A DNA stretch of 64,000 nucleotides from Agarophyton chilense (lineage: Eukaryota > Rhodophyta > Florideophyceae > Gracilariales > Gracilariaceae). Every line of letters begins with the position of its first letter. Positions within the stretch are counted from its first letter, which is position 1. The position numbers and the translations under genes were made by a program. The stretch spans positions 496,001 through 560,000 of the forward strand of contig JARGXX010000100.1 of assembly GCA_030374765.1 (NCBI GenBank). The letters are read 5' to 3'. The notes under the pieces were generated by a model that saw only the letters and a program-made list of their open reading frames with translations, was not told the DNA's origin and did not search any database. Shown here piece by piece: positions 52,490-63,147 of the stretch.

Positions 52490-53400
52490 ACCTTTCGCCG
52501 GACCAAAAAACGAGAAAACACTGTTCATTGTGACTTGGCACCCATCCCTACCAAAAATCAGATAATTGTTGATACCATCAAAGCTCGGTGACTCAAGGAT
52601 GTCACTTATCTCCATTTCATTAAGGTACAGGAAGCCAGATCCAACTACAAACGTGAAGTCATTGAGAAAAACCAGCCGGCAGGTCTGAACATATCTTTGG
52701 CATCATATCTGACCTCGATAGACCACAAAGTTCTCGACTTGTTCATTGACTGGCAGTACATCAAAAAGAACTCCGTGTCTAAGGTGACTGATTAAGACTT
52801 GTTGGAATTCTTCAAACGTTGTTGCGAACGACCTAAAGGCGAATTCGAATTATCCGACGTCGAGAAGGCCATTAAGAAGGTGCGTATCCGGATGAGTATT
52901 CTAGAGGCAGAACCTCTGATTGATACGCTCTTCTTGGGCTACAGACGTGCGCTTTAAGCATCTGGGTACATCAATTTCCCGAAGGAATGCCCTAAGAATG
53001 CGATAGGCCACCTTCACAGTCGTCTTAAACCTACCATCCTGAAAGAGATGATAGAAGATGAGTTAGAGAAACAACACTCGAAGGGGATACGCCAAAGATG
53101 TTTCCGTTACTTCATCTCTGAGCTGGTAAGGATTGCAGAGATTGTTGAGAAACCCAGTTCTCGTCGTAGTAGTGCTGATCGTGATCGCGGAAAGAAAAAC
53201 ACGGATAAGAACCGATCTGATGGCAAGCCACAGAAGGCTGGTGATTCTTTTAAACCAAAAGGAAAAAGGTCGGAACGCCCAATTCCACTGTGCCTATATG
53301 GCGAGTGCAAGAGCAAGGGTACTCACCATCTCCTCCAAGATTATTCCCATGTGAAAGACAATTCGAAACAGAAACTCAAGCTGATTGAGGAATAGAGAAA
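52490..53400 (+). pseudogene. G3 Gag
   Basis: A plus-strand frame with stops reads SLASYLTSIDHKVLDLFIDW, DLLEFFKRCCERPKGEFELS and KKVRIRMSILEAEPLIDTLF. Open frame 53048-53395 continues with CFRYFISELVRIAEIVEKPS, then a Lys/Arg/Asp-rich linker and CLYGECKSKGTHHL, a CX4CX5HH zinc-knuckle-like motif. This order is the same as in G1 Gag. Confidence 0.78.
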
Positions 53401-54190
53401 GGAAAATGGTAAGAACCCAAAGAAATCAAGAGGTAGGAGGACCATAGCCGAGAAGTCGGCTGAAAACCATTCCACCGTGTTCAGTGCAAAGTTCCAGGAG
53501 GCCATTGAAGCCACGGATCTAGCTGATAACGGAGCGGATGACAACCTCATCCCGACCCAGATCTTCAAGCAGCTCAAAAAGATCAACCCTAGGCTGTTGG
53601 TAAAAACGCTTGCTACGCCACCGGAGTAAAGCTTGGCAGTCGACCCCAAGACTGATGAATTACCAACTGCAAAGGTGATATGCAATGAAACCGTGGTCGT
53701 TGACGTTGAATTACGCATAAGACACGGCACTACTCTGCTGCTGAGAAACGTTGAATGGGCTGTTAGTATGCAACCGGCACAAAATGCGCTGATCGGACGT
53801 CCTCTGTTAGAAGTGCCGGGACTGGACATGAAAACCATCCTTGAAGCCGCTTCTGATAAGCACAATGGGTTTATAAACGTATCGGATTTGTTGCCTACGC
53901 AAATCGAACCCAAGGACGGAACCTTGGCAAAGATAATATGCCATCGGATCTTTCACCACCAACATGGCGATGACAGCTACGACGACGATCAGGACACTTA
54001 CATCGATTTCCGAGAAGAGAAACCAGGCTAAGCTCAAGCTGCACTCGCTAAAACATTGACTGAGGCAGAGCAGAATGGGATATCTTCAGAAGGCCTCGAA
54101 AATCTGAAGGGTTTACTGGCCGAGTTCGAAGATATTTTTCAAGTTAGACTCGGCAGATCGCCACTCGCCAAGTCCCACCCATGAAATAGA
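53400..54190 (+). pseudogene. G3 protease region
   Basis: ATDLADNGADDNLIPTQIFK corresponds to the retropepsin site 'D.GAD...I', with the catalytic DSG changed to DNG. The long frame 53633-54031 carries the second half (ALIGRPLLEVPGLDMKTILE). After a stop it passes to LLAEFEDIFQVRLGRSPLAK, the entry to RT. Single stops at 53393-53395, 53627-53629 and 54029-54031 break it. Confidence 0.75.
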
Positions 54191-54790
54191 AGCTCAAACT
54201 GTGATAGCCAAAGCAGGGCGCTACCGCGAAGATCACCGTGGGTTCCTAATTAAGTACATCGATGGCCTGGAAAGGATGGGATTTATGCGCAAGAATGAGG
54301 AAACCCAATGGGCGAGCGCCCCAATTCTTGTGCCAAAAAATTCGAAAGCGAAGTTTAGCATGACCGTAGACTTACGTGCAGTAAACTCTGCCACGGAGCC
54401 GATATCTTGGCCAATGCTACATGTGGACTCTGAGGTATGTGACTTTGCTGAAAGTGATACTTATGCCACGGTAGATTTCGTGAGCGGGTATCCGCAGTTG
54501 CCATTGGCCAAGAACTCCCAGAGTACTCACAGCATCGTGACCCCGTAGGGCATCTACTCGCCAATCAGGACGCAACAGGGCGCAGTGAACTCGGTTGCAT
54601 ATTTCCAAGGCAAGGTGGAACCGTTGTTTCGGTCGATGCGCAAGTGCCTTAAGGCGTGGTTCGACGATTTCATTCTACATGAGAGAGGAGAAAAACCCCT
54701 CCTTCGACGAATACCCCAGTTTTTTCGTTGTGCCGACAGTACGGTTTGTTTCTGTCTGCTAAGAAGTGCGTATTCTTCACGAAATTAGTA
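54190..54790 (+). pseudogene. G3 reverse transcriptase
   Basis: Frame 54201-54548 has QWASAPILVPKNSKAKFSMT, VDLRAVNSATEPISWPM and YATVDFVSGYPQLPLAKNSQ (first Asp). After a TAG the frame 54585-54788 has LKAWFDDFILHERGEKPLL, where the catalytic centre is FDD in place of YLDD. The thumb is frameshifted. G1 has WLDD at the same position, consistent with a related but distinct lineage. Confidence 0.82.
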
Positions 54791-55059
54791 AGGTGGTGCG
54801 GCAGACTGATCTTATAAGAAAGAGTGCAAATGGACCCAACCAGAGTGACTGCCCTCAAGGATCTGTAAATGCCGCAGACAGCTGGGGAATTATGCCAGCC
54901 AATCCATTGCATGGGATGGATGGCGAACTCGATATAGAGTTTCGCAGAACGAGTTGCACCCATAAACGACGTGCTTGAAGAGTCATACCGAAAAACCGGT
55001 CGACGCACCAAAACAGCCATACAAACCATACCCTTCCCAACAATGTAGTGGGGCAATGT

Positions 55060-55580
55060 ACAGGAGGATGCGTTTCGAAGTTTACAGGAAACTATTCATA
55101 AGGCTGTCGTGATGTCTTTCTCAAAGAAGGAGAAAAGAATTTGCATCTATACCGATGCCTCCGATCGATTCTGGTCGGCAGTGATCACACAGGTGGATCC
55201 ACAAGAATTGAAAACCCCCCTTGAACAACAGATGCACGAACCTCTTGGATTTTTGGGGGCTGCCTTCAAGGATGCGGAAAAGAATTGGAGCACTTTCAAA
55301 CAGGAGGGTATAGCAAGTTATCAGGGATTCAAACGTGTTGACTACCTGTTCTACAAGGACGAACTTACCCATTTTTACACTGACCACAGAAATCTTCTGT
55401 TCTTTTTTGCACCATTGCCTTGGAGCCAGCTCTGGGAAGGAATGTAGTAAAGCAGTTCCAACTCTGGGCGTTGTACTTTTTCCAGTTCAATTACATTATT
55501 AAACATGTGAACGGCGAGCTAAACGTATTCGCGGATATATTGACAGGATGGCTGAAGGTCTACCGCCAGGAGAAGCGAGG
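55060..55580 (+). pseudogene. G3 RNase H
   Basis: Frame 55109-55447 has KRICIYTDASDRFWSAVITQ (Asp), NWSTFKQEGIASYQGFKRVD (Glu replaced around the KEA/QEG site) and LTHFYTDHRNLLFFF (Asp). After a stop the tail reads YIIKHVNGELNVFADILTGW, the 'HI.G..N..AD.LSRW' end. Confidence 0.82.
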
Positions 55581-56409
55581 TTAAAAGAATGTGGCTAAGC
55601 TAGCCCGCATCGACGGCATTGTCGAGTCACCTTTTCCTGAGCAGTTCACCTGGCCCGAGATCAGCCACTTTAGAAATTCACAGGAACGGTATCAGGAAAA
55701 CTTGGACCGTACCAAGCTCAATTAGGATGGGGAGGAAAAGTTATGGAAGAAAGGGGATCGTATTTGGATTCCAAACCCCGACCTCCTGCTTCAGATGAAA
55801 GTAATTGTGATCCCCCATTGCATTCTTGGAGATCATCGAGGAGCAACAGCGTCTGAAAGTATCCTGCGTGATAACTTCGCCTGTACCTCCATGAAGGAAG
55901 ACGTCAAGTATCTTTTGGCGTCATGTATTCATTGCATCAACACCAGAAATGGTGAAGTGATATCCCGGTCGCAGGGAACCGCACTGCATGGAACCAAGCC
56001 GAAGGAGGTACTTCATGTGGATTACCTATAATCTCGAGCAGGCGTGGATAACATGTAATAAGTTCTGCTGATAAGAGATGACCTATCGTCGTTCATCTAG
56101 CTTGGAGCTACAAGCTCAGCTAATGGGGAATTTGCAGCTTTGGTATTATCCCAATGAGTAGCTTTATTTGGCGCCTTGCAGTGGATCTTAAGTGATCAAA
56201 AAAGCCATTTCCTGAACGTTGTACATGAGGACATGATCAAGGAGTTTCGTACGAGAAAGCACTTCACCACGGCATAGAGTCCATTGGATAGCGGAACAGT
56301 GGTGCGGATCAATAGACAAGTGCTGCGGACGTGCAAATCATTTCTTTCCGAGTGGCACCTAGCGTCAAAAGATTGGACTGCCTTGATGGAATGTTTCCAG
56401 AGTGTTGTT
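55580..56409 (+). pseudogene. G3 integrase, N-terminal part and core
   Basis: Frames with several stops read IPHCILGDHRGATASESIL (H..H) and YLLASCIHCINTRNGE (C..C), then KEVLHVDYL (first Asp), ILSDQKSHFLNVVHE (second Asp) and SPLDSGTVVRINRQVLR, where the catalytic Glu of 'NG.VE' is gone. The sequence is interrupted at CFQSVV (56395-56409) by unit X. Confidence 0.78.
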
Positions 56410-56649
56410 TAAAAGGTTATGGTAACGAACAACCTGTAACGTAACAATGGGAGTAATGTATCGAACAAACTGTAGCGTAACGTGGTAGCAGTTTTTCATC
56501 TGTCGATCTTGTCCATGTGAGTTCAAGCAACTTGGTAAGCTCTTATATAGAATTATAGAATATCTATGTAGCCTACGATGGTTCCAAATGCGGAAGCACT
56601 TCTAATCAGGTGAGCACCCTTTGAATTGCATGATATCCGAAAGGGCGGC

Positions 56650-56900
56650 TACGTATGTCGACAGAATACAAACAGATGCACGAGAGAACCATTATGCACG
56701 AGAGCACTGATATTACTTGCACCCGCTTAGCTTAGTAATTTCATTACTTGTATTGTACATACATCTTGGCTGTCTAAGAGAGCATATAAACACAAGGTGC
56801 TGCTCCTCAAGGTCATCTGACTAATCGACGGGGAGAGCTACCTCGCATAACTTAGCCTGCCTCAGATACCACCTAGTACCCGAACACTGCTCAATACTTA
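56650..56900 (+). repeat. Copia-2 5' LTR
   Basis: 251 bp with TATAAA at 56785-56790. The polyprotein ATG (56904) lies three bases after its end, in the same GTTATGGGCCCAGG context as Copia-1, so the primer site must overlap the coding start. Confidence 0.92.
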
Positions 56901-56903
56901 GTT

Positions 56904-59234
56904 ATGGGCCCAGGACCCACTTCTTCGTCGAACACGCCCTCGCGCCCGCGCTTCTCATGGGATCTCAAGAACGTCCCGTGGACTGACGGGAAGGGCAACC
57001 AAGAAGACTATAGTAAATCCGTGTCTTTGTGGGCTTCGTTTCATAACAAGCTTCCAGACAACAACTCAAACAAGATCGCTCAGTCTCTCCGTGGCATCAT
57101 GCTTAAATCGCAGCTCTACGGACGTGCACGGGACTTATGCTCGACCATCTCAGATGACGTCATTGCCTCGGACTCTGGCGTTGACTGCATAGTGAAAGCC
57201 ATTTTCAAACGGGACTCACTCTCTGTCGTAAGTGAAGTTTATTCAAACTTTATGTCACTGCTTCAGGTCAAACGTGCCAGTAACGAGTCTTTCCGTAATT
57301 TTGAACACCGATTCGATGCCCAGGCCACAAAGTTCAACTCCCAGTCAGGCATTGCCCAGTTGCCAGAGGCACTTACAGCGTTCATGCTGTTGGCCAATTC
57401 TGGGGTTGAGAACGGACAACGAGTCTCCGTTTTGGCTGCTGCATCCACCGACGGCACCCTTGGAAACGACGCTACCACGACTGACTATTTGAACACTGTA
57501 AAATACGAGAAGATCGCAAGTGTCCTTCGGCAGTGTGACAATGTTCATATAAGTTCAGCGATTGAATCGCCAAAACTGCAACCCCTGGCTGCAAGTGCTG
57601 CAAACGTTCCGCTTCGCAAGCATCTTCGCTCTGATCGCCGAGAAAAAAAGGTCTCCCCTACCCTCAAGTACCCCTGTGACTTGTGTGGCGAATTCTGCCA
57701 TTGGAAACGCAATAACAATGCCGACGGCTCACTGCCATCGCACGTACGTTGCCTTGATGCCCCTGTCACGTCATCGCATCAATCTTCTCAAAACGGAAAT
57801 GGCACCGGAAGTAAGCCCGATCGCAACAGGAAAGCCGTATCATTCAACTCCGCGACCTTGGTAGGATCAACCGGACATGTCTCCACCACTTCGATCCCCG
57901 AACGCCCTGGTCCGCTAGTAGACGACGGCGCTCCATATTCTGCAATTGGGACAGTAAAGCTACAGTTGCTCTCGGATGAGCTTGGATTACTCTCCAACAC
58001 AACCCTGGACCCGATTCCGGCAGTGTTGGCTGGCCACACCAGATGGCAATATGGCACCGGCGCTCATGCCAGTCCATCCCGTGGAATTCTAGGATGTATC
58101 GTGTTAAAGGTAGAGTCTGACAATGGTAACCTTGTGGGGATCACCAACCTAGTCCTTGAAGGCTCCTCGCAGTGGGTGATCGTAAGGAATGTAACGCGTC
58201 GCTCAAACATTGTCCACATAGGCCAAAATTCTCTCTGCTTCCAGGCCTACGGAGAAAGTGACTCTATCTCGATCATAGATATTGGTTTTCTAAGTTTCAT
58301 TCCTGCCGAGAAGTTTATGTCGAGTGAAAAGTACATCGGCTCGACACTCCACTGCTTATCGGCTGTGACGTTGGACAAGTCACCCTGGTCCGATGTCAAA
58401 TCAATCGTCGACAAAGTTCACAAGCACATATGTGGACATGCTTGTTATTCAGATTTCAAGCTGCTACTTCAGAGAAACAGGCTCTGGAACAGATCAGTTG
58501 CGATGTACCTGGCAGATGTTGTTGCAAACTGTAATGCATGTCGATCCACGGCCGTTCCCCCGCCAACCAGAAAGGTCTTCATAAGTACGCTTTCGCAAAC
58601 CTTCAATGAGGTTGTTTGCATTGATCACTTGTTTCTTGATCAACTGTGCATCCTACACAGCATGGATATGGTATCCAGATACTCTACGGCAGCGGTTGTG
58701 CAAACTACGGCTCTTGATGATGCCGTCACCGGATTTGAGGCGAGCTGGATAGCTCAGTTCTGGTATCCTCAGGCAATTAGAGGGGACAAGGCATTTCTAT
58801 TTGGTGCGTTTCGCGATTATTGCTCATCACTTGACATACCAATGCATGCAGTTCCACCCAGAAGACATGCAAAGAACTCAATAGAGTCTAAACACACAAT
58901 CATTCGAAGTATTTTCATCAGGCTCAAGGCAGCTGCCAACGACAACTTTAATCCCACTCGAGCGGCCTACAGTGCAGTAACGATCTCGAAAGATCTCTAT
59001 GGTAATGACAAGATGTTTGCGTTTGAGATGGCAAAAGGTTTTACCAAACCTGTCACTAACGGGCCACATAACAATGTAATCCCCGATGATGTCATTGCAG
59101 CACACGATGCATTCATTGTGAGGCGCAAACTCAATCGCCTATTGCACTCGAAGGCTATCCATGATGAGCTATTTCATCCTGGCAATTCAGTCGAAGTATT
59201 CGTCAAAAAGGACACGGACAAGCGTGGACGATGA
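56904..59234 (+). CDS. Copia-2 Gag, protease and integrase (up to a premature TGA)
   Basis: 776 residues. Gag has the same MGPGP start and block order as Copia-1. A zinc site with C258 (CX2CX4HX4N, last ligand Asn) follows, then the protease LVDDGAPYSAIG with D340-D341. The integrase has VHKHICGHACYSD and VANCNACR (zinc domain), VCIDHLFLDQ (first Asp) and AKNSIESKHTIIRSIFIRLK (Glu). The frame ends in KRGR followed by TGA 59232-59234. Copia-1 has KRGKW here, so the stop replaces a conserved Trp by a TGG-to-TGA change. The same frame continues directly as the next entry. Confidence 0.92.
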   Translation: MGPGPTSSSNTPSRPRFSWDLKNVPWTDGKGNQEDYSKSVSLWASFHNKLPDNNSNKIAQSLRGIMLKSQLYGRARDLCSTISDDVIASDSGVDCIVKAIFKRDSLSVVSEVYSNFMSLLQVKRASNESFRNFEHRFDAQATKFNSQSGIAQLPEALTAFMLLANSGVENGQRVSVLAAASTDGTLGNDATTTDYLNTVKYEKIASVLRQCDNVHISSAIESPKLQPLAASAANVPLRKHLRSDRREKKVSPTLKYPCDLCGEFCHWKRNNNADGSLPSHVRCLDAPVTSSHQSSQNGNGTGSKPDRNRKAVSFNSATLVGSTGHVSTTSIPERPGPLVDDGAPYSAIGTVKLQLLSDELGLLSNTTLDPIPAVLAGHTRWQYGTGAHASPSRGILGCIVLKVESDNGNLVGITNLVLEGSSQWVIVRNVTRRSNIVHIGQNSLCFQAYGESDSISIIDIGFLSFIPAEKFMSSEKYIGSTLHCLSAVTLDKSPWSDVKSIVDKVHKHICGHACYSDFKLLLQRNRLWNRSVAMYLADVVANCNACRSTAVPPPTRKVFISTLSQTFNEVVCIDHLFLDQLCILHSMDMVSRYSTAAVVQTTALDDAVTGFEASWIAQFWYPQAIRGDKAFLFGAFRDYCSSLDIPMHAVPPRRHAKNSIESKHTIIRSIFIRLKAAANDNFNPTRAAYSAVTISKDLYGNDKMFAFEMAKGFTKPVTNGPHNNVIPDDVIAAHDAFIVRRKLNRLLHSKAIHDELFHPGNSVEVFVKKDTDKRGR

Positions 59235-59237
59235 ACT

Positions 59238-60803
59238 ATGCCTAAAACTGTGATCAGTGTTGACAATTCTGCGATAACTGTCACTGTACCTGGAGTCAAT
59301 GGCAGAACGGTGAAAGCTGCTTTTGAAGACACAAGAATGTCACTCGAGGCTAACAGCCTGGCCAAGTTAGTGAAAAATGGTCTTGACACCATTGACATCT
59401 CAAATGGCACTGACGACTTGCTGCCACCTGATACGCAGACAACTACTGACACTTATGATGACTCTGAGTCAGTCTTTGTTGATGCCGAACACGGCAATGG
59501 CGCCGATATTGGAGATCGCGTCGAAATTTATTGGCCATTGGACGACACCTTCTATCCTGGTGTCGTACACAGTGAAGCCGAAAACGGACACGTCAATATT
59601 AATTATGACGATGGACACACTGAGGTTTTGGATATGTCGAAGGAGGTGTGGAATCACACGGACAGTCTACCCGCCAGCTCAAGCAAGCTGGCTAAACCAC
59701 TTCAAGTTGAAAGTCTAGAAGCAACCGTGTTGAAACAAATGCTTGATCATTTCGGGAATAAACCATTCCTGCAACACCAATCACAAGGTTTTGATCAGTA
59801 CCCTGTGCATAATGCATACGTCAAGGAAGAAGAGAGCTTCCTCAAAACGGCCAAACCAGTGCTCCGAAGGCATGTACCACCCGGAGCTAACATCATCAGC
59901 AGTCATACGCTGTATAAAGTCAAGCACAATGACGATGGGTCGCTTAAACTTAAAGCTCGGATCGCTCCTCACGGGAATGAGGACAACTTAAAAGATGTCT
60001 TAAGCAAAGACTGTTCGACATGTCCTCCAACAGGCTTAAGAATATTGGAAAGCATTGCGTCCCTAAAAGGCTGGACTCTACATAAGGCAGATGTTACTGC
60101 TGCCTTCCTACAGACAGGGCAAGCCCAAAGAGACGTTTACGTCAGACCGCCCAAAGAAAGCACCATGAAAGCCACCCACGCTTGGCTGCTCCTCGCTGCT
60201 GCATATGGGCTAGTCAATGCAAACGCCAAATGGCAAGATGCATCTGACACAGTAATGAAGAATATTGGATTAGTGCAATCAGCACATATACCTCAGCTGT
60301 TCTATAAAAAGGACAAAGGAAAGTTGGTATTAATTGTCGCGAAAATAGTTGATGACCTGAAGATAGCTGGAGACGGCAACAGAGCACAAAATTTCATTGA
60401 ATCATTTAATGACCGGTTCAAGTTTGGAGTTGTCAACAATGGCCCCGGAAAGCTCAGGTTCTTCGGCATAAATACCATTCAGAACAGTGATAGGACTATA
60501 GAAACGAATACTGACGATAAAATGGAAGGTGTGATGGAATATCCTACATCAAGGCCAAAACGGAAAGAGTATGATGATATGTTGAATCAAATTGAGAAAA
60601 GCGCGTTCGCGTCTGTGAATAGTTCGCTAAGCTGGATAGGAACGGCCGCATCACCGCTTTGCTCCTTTTACAGCAGCTACCTACAGCAAAAGGCACCTGA
60701 TATAAGAGTGTCACACATAATTGAACAGATCAATACTGTCAGAAAGCTCAAGAAGCTAGGCACCACGATTGCCTACCCCAGACCTAGGGATGATGCAGAA
60801 TAC
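59238..60803 (+). CDS. Copia-2 Tudor-like domain and reverse transcriptase (interrupted by LTR-A)
   Basis: Same frame as the preceding part. A Tudor-like domain lies at about 59503-59650 (VEIYWPLDDTFYPGVVHSEA, then INYDDGHTEVLD). RT follows with KADVTAAFLQTGQAQRDVYV, then AAAYGLVNANAKWQDASD and KIVDDLKIAGDG (catalytic pair codons at 60351-60356). It ends RPRDDAEYEL, where solo LTR-A is inserted (target GAGCT at 60804-60808). The apparent frame runs on to 60860 into LTR-A, but that tail is not element protein. Confidence 0.9.
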
Positions 60804-60808
60804 GAGCT

Positions 60809-62592
60809 TGTAGAGCAACGCCCAGTTAGGGGATACTTGAAGATGCAACTCATAGAATGAGGATTGAACCCTCTGAGGGTTATGATTATGATCCCCTCTA
60901 TGGTGTGCTGAGGTGGCACTGTTTTCTGGTTATATTTCGCCTATAAGGGAAAATTCGGATGGCCCATGGTTGGATTGGCCCCGTGATACACGTGGCTTAA
61001 TTTTGGCACCGAATTTCGGATATTTGTTAGAACGTTGGATTTTTGGGCCCTGGCAGTGGGATCTCCACGTGTATGGCCCTGAGCAGGTGTGAACTACTGT
61101 AGAGTTTAGTTAGTGGGCCCTACTTAGGGAGGCGAGATCTGACAGTCCGAGCTCAGAGTAAATGACAACCAAGGTTGGTCTTCGATACCTTTAGAGGTTC
61201 TTCGTCGCCATCGTTTCGGCCTTGCAACCCGGAACGGGCTCTGGTTAGCAACGCCTGCGTAGGGACACGACTCCACTTGGAGAGTGCCCACGTTTGGCTT
61301 CCGTGCAACCACCCCCTTGGGACCGCTCAGACGACCTGCGTGCACGATACCCCGTGGGGGTTCTGCTTACTTGTTGCGTGCTTTTTGTGTTTCCTGTAGG
61401 ACAATGCCCCCAAGGGGGAAAACCTACGAAGACGTCCGGATCTTCCTCTCACGAGGTAACCGGCGCGGTAGAGCCCTCCCAGGGATCGGCGCGCAATGCC
61501 GGGTGTAAGCCGGAGCCGAACCGTCGCGACGGGCGCAGGGAGGCTGAAAGAAGCCGAGAATATCCACTGGAGCGGTGCTTGCGTATCCTCTGAGGAGGCA
61601 AAACCCACGAGAGTGGCGAGCACGACAGGTGTCAGTGCGAGCCGCAAGAGCGGGAATTGCCCAATGAAGGGGAGAAAAAGGGAAGGAAAATGGGAACGGA
61701 GGCAAGAGGGCGAGGTTGACCACGAGTCGCAAGAGGGGACTCGGGAATAGCCGGCACTGCCGGGTGTAGCAAACCGTATACACGGGCGTAACCACGAAAC
61801 TGGGAATAGATACCCAACACACGAAGGCTGCTTGAACGTCCAAGGGGGTTGGGAAGCCGTGCACCACGGGATATCCCTCCGTAAGGAGTTGTATATCCGC
61901 GCAGGCGGTTCGACCCAGAGCCAAGATCTGGAAGACCAAGATCACCCTTGTTGGGCAGACTTTACTGGACCGGCGGCCGCGAGGCCGGCGGCCTAAGTAC
62001 TGTAGTCACCGTAAAATAGAATAAATAAAGTCTATCCTAAATAGCTAAATGTCCGTCTAATAAAAGGGGCCAATCTGGCGGCCACGTGTCACGCGGGCGC
62101 TGCGGCCACGTGTATGGCACCCGGTCCCGCCGGTGCATCACCGGCGTTCCGGCCATCGCCGTGAAAACGGATTACTCCTACTCATAACGAGGTTGCACGC
62201 CGGAGGCTCCGGAAAAAACTTGAGTCCCGAAAAACCTCCCTGGAGGACGTTGCTCTTCATTTCCTTTCGAGGACAGGTTTTCGCCCCGGTATTGGGTTTC
62301 TTTTGTTGTTTCGCCCCTTTTCTGGTTCTCGGGTCCGGTGCCTGTTAGTGCCCGACCCTCGCCTCGTTTTTCCTCTTCGCCGGATTTTCCCCCATTCTTT
62401 GGGATACCCATACCCATTCCCGATCCAACGGTTTCTACCCCTCACCTCCGTCGGTACTGCCGGAATCCCCCGTGGGAGTTACACCCCACACTACGGGTGG
62501 AACGGAGGGCTCTGTCTCTGAGTCTGCCTCCCCCAGGGAGCAAGGCTTGGAACACCTTGAGAGCACTTCCCGTCGCCGGGTTTTGCTCCACA
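60809..62592. mobile_element. Solo LTR-A, copy 2, inserted in Copia-2 RNase H
   Basis: Begins TGTAGAGCAACGCC and ends TTTTGCTCCACA, with the perfect duplication GAGCT (60804-60808 and 62593-62597). Excluding the nested LTR-B and one TTTCC it is 914 bp, matching the 913-bp copy at 8875-9787 closely, so both copies are young. The Copia-2 frame (EYEL before, SILVFSDAS after) is restored when it is removed. Confidence 0.93.
61395..62259. mobile_element. Solo LTR-B, copy 1, inserted in solo LTR-A
   Basis: 865 bp from TGTAGGACAATGCCC to ACGTTGCTCTTCA with the perfect duplication TTTCC (61390-61394 and 62260-62264). The uninterrupted site is seen in LTR-A copy 1 (near 9460). It is GC-rich, with repeated GCCGG/CCGGC segments around 61.97 and 62.13 kb and AATAAA-like signals near 62.02 kb. 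The copy at 13697-14547 is an inverted, older relative. It is the innermost level of the nest. Confidence 0.93.
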
Positions 62593-62597
62593 GAGCT

Positions 62598-63132
62598 GAG
62601 TATATTAGTTTTCTCAGATGCGTCGCGTATAGACGACATTGGACAATTGGGAATACTAACTGGATTATTGATTGGTAAGATGAACAAAGATTCGATTTAC
62701 CATGTCATTTCATGGATGTCGCATAAGGCAAAGAGACCAGTAAAAAGTGTACCGGCCGCGGAAATATTCGCTGCTGGAGAAGGAATAGTTGAAGGAAAAA
62801 CTATCAAGAAGGCGTACGAAGAACTGCTAGATGCTGATATCAAGTTGAGAATATTAGTTGATTCAAAAGATTTATTCACATCTATGTCAACCCAAAAGAA
62901 TTCGGTCGACAAGACAATAAGAGGAGATGTGAGTAGCATAAGGTTTGAATTTGAAACCGGATCTGTAGAGTCCATATCATGGATACCTGGATCAGTCAAC
63001 CTCGCCGACCCGCTGACGAAGAAAGACAGCTGCCTGACTGATGCCTTACAATTGACACTCTACACAGGAAGACTGAACACAGACTTCGGTAGCGTATCTG
63101 AAACCAAAAGTTCACAGAAGAATTTTGGGTAA
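62598..63132 (+). CDS. Copia-2 RNase H remainder
   Basis: Resumes Copia-2 coding after LTR-A: SILVFSDASRIDDIGQLGIL (Asp), KSVPAAEIFAAGEGIVEGK (Glu) and RILVDSKDLFTSMST (Asp). It ends SISWIPGSVNLADPLTKK and a C-terminal tail, with stop at 63130-63132. Residues match Copia-1 closely. It has no own start; the upstream part of the apparent frame (from 62338) is LTR-A sequence. Confidence 0.9.
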
Positions 63133-63147
63133 CCAAAAAAGGGGGAA

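Noticed and set aside
62338-62597. N-terminal 87 codons of the 264-codon frame ending at 63132
   Set aside because: This part is LTR-A sequence that happens to be open in frame with the Copia-2 RNase H; the true Copia-2 coding resumes only at the GAGCT junction.
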